A DNA stretch of 64,000 nucleotides from the NCBI GenBank assembly GCA_009982845.1, contig JAADKB010000006.1, forward strand, positions 186,001-250,000. The letters run 5' to 3'. The position numbers and the translations under genes are program-made. Of the stretch, positions 55,992 through 64,000 are shown one piece after another (position 1 is the first letter of the stretch; every line of letters starts with the position of its first letter). Source of the stretch: Delphinella strobiligena (taxonomy: Eukaryota > Ascomycota > Dothideomycetes > Dothideales > Dothioraceae). Under the pieces are notes generated by a model. The model did no database searches, had not been told where the DNA came from, and saw nothing but the letters and a program-made list of their open reading frames with translations.

Positions 55992-58118
55992 ATGCATCGT
56001 CACCAAAACTCGAAGCATCTACGCCAACGTCATGGTTCGGACACTTTGCGACTACAACCATTGGAGAAAGGCAGTGGTTCACCGTACAACTCTCCACAGC
56101 TGGTAGATGAAGGCGACGAGAGCTTCTTCTTTCAAGACTCATCCCCAGGAACGGGCAACAACACGCCGCGCACGCTGGAAGCTGGCAAGGGCTTTAACAT
56201 AATACAACAGCCCGCACTGGAGCACCCACGATCACAACCAATCTCTCAAACACCAAACTTCGACGGGGGTCTGGGCCTCTCTATAGAGCCTACGCGACAG
56301 TCATCATTGTCGCCATACCCCCCAGAACCGCACCTACCTGAGGGCGCAGGCACGCCCCATCCCGATTCAGAACATGTCGTTGTCACGTTTCCACCGCCAA
56401 CGCCGACATGGCTGAATATGCCAAACAAGGGCCAGCTGGCCATACTATCCTTGTCACGCTTCGTCGATTTCTTCCAGACGGCAGCACTGCAGACGTATAT
56501 GGTGCATCAGCTCAAATCATTTGATCCCGAATTACCGGATAGTGTCATCTCACATCAGGCGGGGCTACTCCAGGGTGCCTTCACTGCATCGCAAATCATT
56601 ACATCGATACTATGGGGAAGAGCAGCAGATCAACCGGGCGTGGGGAGGAAGCTAGTGCTCAACATTGGCCTCATAGGCACCGCTCTAGGATGCATAGGAG
56701 TGGGTTTCAGCTCAACCTTTCACCAAGCTGTCGTATGGAGGATGTTGAGTGGTGCCATCAACGGTACCGTCGGCGCAGCGAGGACAATGGTCGCAGAAAC
56801 TGTGCCAAAGCGCTACCACCCAAGAGCTTTTTTGCTCCTGCCAGCCGCATTCAATGTTGCCAATGTTCTTGGACCTATTCTTAGTGGTCTACTGACTGAC
56901 CCAATCATGGCCTATCCTCAGCTTTTCGGTCCAAACTCGACGTTTGGTGGTGCGGATGGCGTAAAATGGATGGAGAAATATCCATATGCACTCCCCAATC
57001 TCCTCCCCACCCTTCTCCTCCTCGCCGAGGCTGTTCTCTGCATCTTCTTCCTCGACGAAACGCTCAAGGGTTTCCGCGGCATTGACATCAACTACTTTAA
57101 CCCCATACGTTTGGCAAAGGTCGCATGGTCATCGATGAAACGCACAAAGGATCAGGGCTACAGGCTTGTCAACGAATCCAGTAGAGGCCTGCTCGCTCAT
57201 GACGCATCGCGTGAGGGCAGTATCGAGCTTGATCGCTTAGCCGACAATGGAAAGTTTGGAGACCGCCCACTTGCACGCCTACCTTTTCGCAGAATCTGGA
57301 CCAGCAACGTCTGCTGGACCCTTCTCAGCATTGCCGTCTTCGACTTCCATATGGGCGCATTCAGCACTCTTTGGATTCTCTTCCTCTCTGCCGCACGAGA
57401 GTACAACCCCAATGCTCCCGATGACACCCAGGAAGCACCCCACCACGCTGTCGCTCGATCCGCTTTCAAATTCACTGGCGGTCTCGCCTTTCCTCCCCAC
57501 ACAATCGGTTTCGCCATGGCCATCATCGGTTTCATCGGCATCATCTTGCAGTTTCTCCTATACCCCTGGGCCAATTCCAGATTCGGTCTTATGCGCTGCT
57601 TTCGCAGTTCTCTCTTTCTGTTCCCATTGGCTTATTTCCTGGCTCCTTACATCACGCTTCTGCCCAGCTCATCCGAATCTCCTTATCCCTCATCTGGCTT
57701 CTGGGTCTGGCTCGGCATCGCTTTTGTCATCCTTCTCCAGGTCGCCGCCCGCACATTTGCTCTTCCCGCTTCCATCATTCTCTTGAACAACGCTTCTCCT
57801 CATCCCAGCGTCCTGGCCACCATCCACGGCCTGGGACAGGCCGACTCGGCCACTTTCAGAACAATCGGCCCCATCGTCTCGAGTTACTGGTTCGGCACCT
57901 GGCTCGACAGAGGCGTCGTGGGAATGGCCTGGTGGTACGTGGCAGCCATCAGCGCAATCGGCACCGCGGCTTCCTTCAAGGTCCGCAACGGAAGCGGTCA
58001 CGAAATCCTCCTTCCAGGCGAAGAGGAAAAGGCAGAAGACTCGCCACCCATGGGTCGCATGCCCCAGGCCGGATCATCGAGTGCAGGCCCAGAGACCGGA
58101 GGTCCGAGGGCCGCTTGA
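55992..58118 (+). CDS. MFS transporter, DHA1 / YCR023C-like
   Basis: Intronless gene of 708 residues, starting at ATG 55992 (MHRHQNSKHLRQRHG); the open frame extends upstream only to non-ATG codons. A long hydrophilic N-terminal region of about 140 residues precedes the first helix (GQLAILSLSRFVDFFQTAAL). The motif A-like loop is SILWGRAADQPGVGRKLVL, and the helix 5 region is NVANVLGPILSGLL. A central loop of about 100 residues contains the acidic/basic segment RKxK-free stretch SREGSIELDRLADNG. The C-terminal six helices end near AISAIGTAASF, followed by a Gly/Pro-rich tail. The layout resembles yeast YCR023C and ZIF-like vacuolar transporters. Substrate unknown; vacuolar location is an inference. 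Confidence 0.88.
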   Translation: MHRHQNSKHLRQRHGSDTLRLQPLEKGSGSPYNSPQLVDEGDESFFFQDSSPGTGNNTPRTLEAGKGFNIIQQPALEHPRSQPISQTPNFDGGLGLSIEPTRQSSLSPYPPEPHLPEGAGTPHPDSEHVVVTFPPPTPTWLNMPNKGQLAILSLSRFVDFFQTAALQTYMVHQLKSFDPELPDSVISHQAGLLQGAFTASQIITSILWGRAADQPGVGRKLVLNIGLIGTALGCIGVGFSSTFHQAVVWRMLSGAINGTVGAARTMVAETVPKRYHPRAFLLLPAAFNVANVLGPILSGLLTDPIMAYPQLFGPNSTFGGADGVKWMEKYPYALPNLLPTLLLLAEAVLCIFFLDETLKGFRGIDINYFNPIRLAKVAWSSMKRTKDQGYRLVNESSRGLLAHDASREGSIELDRLADNGKFGDRPLARLPFRRIWTSNVCWTLLSIAVFDFHMGAFSTLWILFLSAAREYNPNAPDDTQEAPHHAVARSAFKFTGGLAFPPHTIGFAMAIIGFIGIILQFLLYPWANSRFGLMRCFRSSLFLFPLAYFLAPYITLLPSSSESPYPSSGFWVWLGIAFVILLQVAARTFALPASIILLNNASPHPSVLATIHGLGQADSATFRTIGPIVSSYWFGTWLDRGVVGMAWWYVAAISAIGTAASFKVRNGSGHEILLPGEEEKAEDSPPMGRMPQAGSSSAGPETGGPRAA

Positions 58119-59113
58119 GAGCGAGATGTAGTCGACGATTCCAAAAGAGATTTATATGGCAAAAGCAGGACGACGCCCGGGGCTTCGTTTGTATGTATAT
58201 AGATATATACTCTGGCAGGCTCACGCCGCTCTCACTGTCGGTCAACCGTTGGCCCCAGTCAGCAATAATAACTTACGCGATTTCCTCGTCTATGTCGTGA
58301 TTATGGCTTGGCAAGGCCACTTGTGCGTGACCAAGTCGATCTTCATATATCCCTCGTCGTGCTCGGCAATTGCTTGCATCGTTTTGCGCATCACATCATT
58401 GTTCCTTTTGGTTTCGGAGACGTGATGTCGTGCTCGTGCTCGTGCATTATATATCCAACTGGGCATATGGCGCGAAAAAGCGGTTACCAAATGTTGAGTA
58501 CACTATTTTTTTAATTTTTCCCTCTTTTCCGCTTTCTTCCTTTGGGCACCTTTTTAGCGTACTGTATTTGTAGCGGGCGCGGTGTGCAGATCATATTGGG
58601 GCGGTGGGGTGGGGATACGAGATCAGATATGAGTCGTGTTCGTATCTCCACCGTTTTTGTGCTCGGTCAGACCAGATTACCTTGATGGCTGGGGTATGGA
58701 TTTGACTTTGACTTTTTGTATGAGTATACAGGAGTGGGGGGGATGGTGGGGGTTGGGCTATGGTAATTATTCTGCTATGATAGCTGTGCACTTGTGGCTT
58801 TTTACACTTAGGTATCAAACCAGGAGCAGATTTATGGGTATTATAGTGCGCACGATGGCTGATCTTAGATGATGGGGAGATGGGTGGTTGATGGAGAATG
58901 ATTGATATGTTTTTTCTTATCGCTAGTGGACTTTATTGCTCTGACTGGTCACTGGAAGGGGCACTTTCTGCGAGCAGATAGAGGGGATGTTATTTCAGAG
59001 CACTTCATGTCCATAGCATTTTCTTAATCGGTATTCTGGTATATCGAGATGGACATATTTTGCGGATGGTTCAGGCTTACTCGTCAACATCTTTCATGAC
59101 CTTCGTTCGCTCT
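58119..59113. other. Intergenic region between convergent genes
   Basis: No gene seen. GT-rich tracts (for example ggagtggggggatggtgggggttggg near 58731-58757) occur in the 3' flank of the MFS gene, and cgtgctcgtgctcgtgc is a small tandem at about 58429. Confidence 0.4.
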
Positions 59114-60400
59114 TCATAGGAACTTTTGCGTCAGGTCTTTGAGGTGTGCTCGGAATCCGGTATGCTTTGGCTTTCCGCCAGGTATCGGTGGTGGCGTCTG
59201 TCCTTGTTGCTGAAGAGTGGGCTTGCCGCTGGGGATCGGAGGTGCTTGTCCTTGTTGCTGGTTGCCAGAGCCTTGGCCTCCGATGTCGCCCCTTCCACCG
59301 ACGACTACTCTGAAGACCCTCGGGTTGCCTCCGTTGACCTTACCGCTCTGATCTTTGCCGCCGTCTGGCTGCACATCATCGTATGCAAAGGCGTATCCTT
59401 TCTTGTCTTTTTGGCACTCGTGCACGATTCTTGCGTAATGATTCGTAGGCTCCTCGTTGTAGAATGTGTGAGGTTGAGACGGATGCTCGTTCGTGCATAG
59501 CAGAGCACTTCTCACAAATGCCGCTGCTAAACGTGGGATGATTGCGTTCCTGGTGGCCGAGGGTCCGGTCGTGAAAGGTCCACTGTTGCAGCCAAGTATA
59601 TCAGCCGTGTTCGGTTTGCCGAATGCCTCGCCACCAATAATAAACTCGTCGCGGTGATTGATCCGACCTTCCACAATCCCAGGACCGGCTTGAGTATTGA
59701 TTCTGCAGCTCTGCTGCCGATATTTCTCCCATACCCTCTCGACATAGGGCTCCAAGTAGCCGTCAAAGGAGGCACCGACGGCACTTCCGTGAGTGGCATT
59801 TAGTGCGCGAAAATTGCGGCCTTCGTGCTGAACAATCAGTCTATCCCATGGTTTGCCATCTCTAGCTGCTTGAGCGCGCAGGGCGTCGCAGATACGGTCG
59901 AGGCCGTCTGGAGCCATGCCCGCTACCCTTTCAACGGATCCGTCTGCGTTCTCTAGAGAGATGGCTATGGGCATGCGAGGGACGAAGTCTACATAGCTTA
60001 TATTGGCGTAGATTTGATCATTGTTCAAAGTGAACTCGCAGAAGCCAAAGTCCACCTTCGCGTTCGGGTCGGACGGATTCAAGACGGAAGGCTCCACAAG
60101 AGCAGGACCTGGATTGAGAAGGAACGTGAGCTTGCCATTCATGCTGAACCAGAGGCGACCGCCGGCGATTTGTGGAATTGTTATATTAATTGTGTTGCCT
60201 GGAGCGCCGAGTGGTATGGCGCAGTCTTCAATTAGTGGCTGCAGGATTCTTGATGGCGAGCTTGGAAAGTAGAGCTCCCTCCCGTTGGCTTTCATTAGAC
60301 AGCGCTGGCCATTTTGCTGAATGGCTAGGCCCGATACATAGGCATATACCTCGCTTGAATCGGTTGTATTCGTGATTGCAAATTGCAGAGAGTTGGGCAT
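59114..60400 (-). CDS. GH64 endo-1,3-beta-glucanase-like protein
   Basis: Thaumatin-like-fold enzyme family that hydrolyses beta-1,3-glucans. Single exon, 428 residues, starting at ATG 60400 (MPNSLQFAITNTTDSSEVYA). Recognisable blocks are IPQIAGGRLWFSMNGKLTFL, NPGPALVEPSVLNPSDPN, VDFGFCEFTLNND (the Glu is the likely catalytic acid), ANISYVDFVPRMPIAI and GCNSGPFTTG, then EEPTNHYARIVHE and GYAFAYDDVQPDGG. No signal peptide is visible, so secretion would need an upstream exon or a non-classical route. After the fold comes a Gly-rich stretch and two imperfect repeats around QQQGQ.PPIP.GKP. It shares a 640-bp divergent promoter with the UBE2O-like gene. Confidence 0.88.
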   Translation of the reverse strand: MPNSLQFAITNTTDSSEVYAYVSGLAIQQNGQRCLMKANGRELYFPSSPSRILQPLIEDCAIPLGAPGNTINITIPQIAGGRLWFSMNGKLTFLLNPGPALVEPSVLNPSDPNAKVDFGFCEFTLNNDQIYANISYVDFVPRMPIAISLENADGSVERVAGMAPDGLDRICDALRAQAARDGKPWDRLIVQHEGRNFRALNATHGSAVGASFDGYLEPYVERVWEKYRQQSCRINTQAGPGIVEGRINHRDEFIIGGEAFGKPNTADILGCNSGPFTTGPSATRNAIIPRLAAAFVRSALLCTNEHPSQPHTFYNEEPTNHYARIVHECQKDKKGYAFAYDDVQPDGGKDQSGKVNGGNPRVFRVVVGGRGDIGGQGSGNQQQGQAPPIPSGKPTLQQQGQTPPPIPGGKPKHTGFRAHLKDLTQKFL

Positions 60401-61040
60401 CTTGAACAAACAACTGTCTTATTGACTTTGACCAAGAAGTGCAAGGGTGAAGGTCTAGAGGCGCGAATATAAACAGAATGAGCAGGAGATTTCAGGACCT
60501 ACCATATGTTGCACGATGCGTGCTCCCGTCGTCGAGCTTGGAAGACGTGATGTGAGGTTCTCAGTGACGTCGGTTAGCCAAGTTTACTGTCAGACTTGCA
60601 TGTGGATTCATGTTGGCAGGTAGTGAAACACTAATAAAGCACGCTGGATGTGATTCCACCTATCATCAGCGTTCGCTATACGACGTTAGCTCAGACATAC
60701 ATTTGAAAGAAGTATGATACTGAGAGTCCAAATGTTGATGGATGGAAGCATCCAGCAGTAGAGCGGTTTGACATGATTTTGCTTCCCGACGCCTTAACGT
60801 TCGCCAAGACCAGTATCAGATGTTGATATCAAATTCAACTTTCCATGCAACATTCAGCGTGGCCTGCAGCAAGCACTTGCTTTTATCTGAGACGCTTTCT
60901 GGCAGCGTGTGGTACTGCAGGGGTACATACTCGCGTCAATAGCAAGCACAGCTCTTGCGCACTCTCGGTCCTCGAGTCTGTCATCGTCCAACAGAGCAAA
61001 TTTCAGGCTCCTTTGAACACTTCAAGGCATAGTGTCAGTC
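60401..61040. other. Divergent promoter region of GH64 and UBE2O-like genes
   Basis: No coding feature is supported; both neighbouring genes start outward from it. Confidence 0.45.
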
Positions 61041-64000
61041 ATGGCCGCAACAAAAACTTTCCACGTGGATGATGTTGTTGCATTAAAGCATGGCGAAACT
61101 ATGGACGCTGTAGGTTTCGTTGATCGAACCCATGGAGAGGTAGAATCACACGAACCTCTTCCAGGCGGAGCGTACGGAATGAAGATACATCGCTCCAAAT
61201 CGTTGTCACGGTCTGCTTACAAGCAGTTTATGAAAGATGGAGTCCCTCCCAAGGGGTTTGCTCTGGTTCAGTGGCAGACTCACCCCAAGACCGAGCTTGT
61301 TGCTGAGAAGGAACTTGAACTCCTGGATCGCACATTTCTTGCTGGCGATATCATAAGGCGTGATGATGACAGCAACACCATGGCTGGGACCATCACCGGT
61401 GTGCGAAGGAGATGCACGCTTTTGGGAATGTGTGAGGCAAAGGAGCTGAAGAGTGGCAAATCGCTAAGGGCGGCCTGGCTACCCTCTCCAATAGACGATG
61501 AGCCACCCTTGCTCGAGCTTGTCAAGGAAGGGCCTGTACTTCATGATATCCCTGCCGACGAGCTGCAGTTTGTGCACCAATACAACGAGGGTAATCTTGT
61601 CATCTATAAGAACTGGCTCGGTCGGATCAGAGAGTGCTTCGACGAGATTACAGTGCGTCTATCCGATAATGGTGTCGTTACTCTCAAAGATGAGATGGAT
61701 CTTGAGGCCTTGAACGGCGATCCTGACGAAAGGCTAAGCATCGGTTCGCTGGTCAAAACGAAGAAGGGGGCCTTGCGTACGGGTCTTTGGCGGTTCGGAG
61801 CTTACAATCCTAACACTGTCTCTGTTGGTGTAGTCGTCGACGTTCGTACGCAAGAATGCCATGTTGATTGGCTTCAAGCCAGACCAGCTCCTGACTACCA
61901 AGGAGGTTGGCTACACGGGCCTATCTGTCCAATTCCGGAGGCGATCGTTACTCAAGATGAGTTAGATTCTGGCAATTTCCACATCTACGATCTTACCAGA
62001 CGTCCTAGCGACAGCGGCAAGAGTTCTACAAAAACAATGTCTGATCTTGAGCTTCAGGGTGGTTTCAGAGTGAGATTCAAGGATGTTGCCGGGGCGAGTG
62101 TCAAGTACGATGGTAGCACGCCCCACGGAAAACTTGAGAGACTAGATCGAAGGGATACCATGGGCTACGACATGAACGTGTTCACCGTCATGAACACTCG
62201 TACTGAGGTGGAAGTACTCTGGAACGATCTATCCGTTACGACTGAAGCCTCGATATCACTGATTCCAGACTTCGCAACTGACGACGAAGATGCTGTTTTT
62301 CCTGGAGAAATCGTTTGTACCAACGAGCAAAAGGCAGATGGCCTGGACGTTACCATCAAACCTGCCAAAATTGGTGTGGTCCAGCAAGTCAACACTGCAG
62401 ACCGAATAGCCCAGGTGAGGTGGTGTGTAAATCACACACTGTCTTTCCTTGAGACGACAATGACAACCCCTCTGCCTGGAACCTCTTTAGGCGATCTGCA
62501 GGAAGGAAGCGAGGAAGTGAGCTTCTACGATATCAAGGCTCCAGAGAGTGTCAATCGTCGAAGAGGCGATTTCGTACTTCTCTCCGATATCCACGGCCGT
62601 AATTTTACATCAGAAAGCATCCATTGGGTTGGAGAGGTGGTTGATGTTACGCCAAATGGTCAGGCCGTCATCCGTCTAGGCGCATCAGACCCTGTCATGG
62701 AAATCACCGAGCCGATGGAACTCACCAGACTCGCCTTTAAAGCCTCTGATCTCGATGACATGGGAGACGAGCATTCGGAAATGGATGAAGAGGACGGTAT
62801 GAGCTTCTCCGACGAGTTGGATGACCTGGACGAAGATCTCGAAATGGAAGACGAGGATGGACAGTGGTGGGTGGCTGGCCAGCCAGGCCTTTTGGTAGAC
62901 GAGGATGATGATTCCTGGAGCACAGCGAGCGAAGACGAGGATGATCACGCTGCAGAGCCAATGGATACTGATGTCGAAGACCCTCCAACGTCTGTGCCAG
63001 AGCCAACAGATGGCGTACCAGTAACACTGGCAGCGCCTCAGCTCCCAGATCCACCTGCCAGCACTACAGCAGAGACACCATCTGTTACGATCGAGGAGAT
63101 GAATCTCTCGTCCTTCCCAGACGCCCCACTACCCTATGATATCGTCGAAACTCCTGTACCGGCCAATCACCCCTTTGCGCACCGAACTGCTGCGTCCTCT
63201 TCCGCGCATATGAAGGCGGTTCAGAAAGAACACAGGATTCTACGCACGGCCTCCGCACTTCCGTCAGGGATCTATGTGCGGACGTGGGAGTCCCGACTGG
63301 ATCTTATCCGCGTCCTTTTCATCGGCCCAGTTGGCACCCCTTACGAATATGCGCCTTTCGTAGTAGACCTCTTTCTAGCACCGACTTTTCCAACGGAACC
63401 GCCAACTGCCCACTTTCACAGCTGGACCAGTGAGGGCACTGGTATGCAAGGACGCGTGAACCCCAACTTGTATGAGGATGGAAAGATCTGTCTAAGTCTA
63501 CTTGGGACATGGCAGGGCGATGATGCAAAAGGCGAGGGCTGGACTGCTGGAAAGAGTACTGTACTTCAGTTGTTGGTCTCTATTCTTGGCTTAGTGCTTG
63601 TCAAGGAGCCATACTATAGTGAGTTTTTACAACAATCCATTGACAGAGTACAGCGCTAAGAACTGCTACAGACGAAGCAGGTTACGAACCTCTCCAGGGA
63701 CTATCATCCTCCCGCCAATCAAGCAGCGTTTATACCGAACGAACATATCTACGCGCGCGCGCTTTCCTCATCTCTCCCCTAACTCCTATACTTCAACCAC
63801 GATACGGTGACGAACCTTCGTCTATTTCACCACGTGGAGCAGAAGGCTTCGAAGAGATCATACGTTGGCTGTATCTCAGCCCTTCTGGACCAAGTCTATT
63901 GAGCAGGGCCATTAACGCCTGCAAGACAATTCTCACGAGCAGTGAAGACCCTGAACAGGTGAAAGATGGGTTGGCGGCCGTCAGCAAAGGCGCCGCGTTG
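61041..64000 (+). CDS. UBE2O-like E2/E3 hybrid ubiquitin-conjugating enzyme, 3' end cut by window
   Basis: Large E2 with built-in E3 activity; UBE2O recognises orphan ribosomal and other basic proteins. Exon 1 is 61041-63618; a 53-nt intron (63619-63671) joins KEPYY to NEAGYEPLQG, and the frame is open to the window end. The N-terminal 600 residues hold SH3-like conserved regions (FHVDDVVALKHG, NWLGRIRECFDEITVRLSDN, GVVVDVRTQECHVDWLQARP). A long acidic stretch follows (DDLDEDLEMEDEDGQWW and on). The UBC fold begins near IYVRTWESRLDLIRVLFIGP, with GRVNPNLYEDGKICLSLLGTW giving the catalytic Cys. The ATG at 61041 is chosen because the frame upstream has only non-ATG starts. Confidence 0.9.

Overview
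This window is nuclear DNA from a filamentous ascomycete (Pezizomycotina; Dothideomycete-like by overall character, but I cannot fix the class). The evidence is short introns, mostly 49-81 nt, with GT..AG ends and CTRAY-like branch sites. Genes lie on both strands without operons. The gene families are typically fungal: a laccase-type multicopper oxidase, an AA9 monooxygenase with a CBM1, GH3 and GH64 glycosidases, a Dal5-type permease, a GAF hybrid histidine kinase and Hul4. Most exon structures below were rebuilt by hand from splice sites and reading-frame continuity, and the summed exon lengths divide by three.

Left third (1-25.5 kb). This part is rich in genes for breaking down plant matter, and in broken genes. 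In order it holds the 3' end of a multicopper oxidase, an MFS exporter, a decayed unrecognised gene, a four-helix membrane protein, and a small PAH-like (Sin3-type) gene with a frameshift. Then come a GH3 beta-glucosidase inactivated by an 11-bp tandem duplication plus a 1-nt shift, an intact secreted GH3 enzyme, an Sds3-like nuclear protein, a secreted AA9 LPMO with CBM1, a Dal5-family permease, and a heavily decayed SET-MYND gene.

Middle (26-46 kb). These are housekeeping and regulatory genes: ribosomal protein eL15, the HECT ligase Hul4, a KpsF/GutQ-type SIS-domain protein, a serine hydrolase, a 1341-residue hybrid histidine kinase, an E2 enzyme of the Ubc15/UBE2G group, and bleomycin hydrolase. 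A small two-exon gene of unknown function lies just beyond on the minus strand.

Right third (46.8-64 kb). A gene-poor stretch of about 3 kb is followed by a Sulfotransfer_4-type sulfotransferase, an arylsulfotransferase-family secreted/membrane protein, a second type of MFS transporter, a GH64 beta-1,3-glucanase, and a UBE2O-like E2/E3 enzyme that runs off the end.

No rRNA, convincing tRNA, CRISPR array, prophage or intact transposon was seen. The most unusual features are the number of pseudogenes at graded stages of decay, the adjacent pair of unrelated sulfotransferase-type genes, a paired 19-bp promoter repeat carrying TGACGT, and a 112-bp hexanucleotide array.
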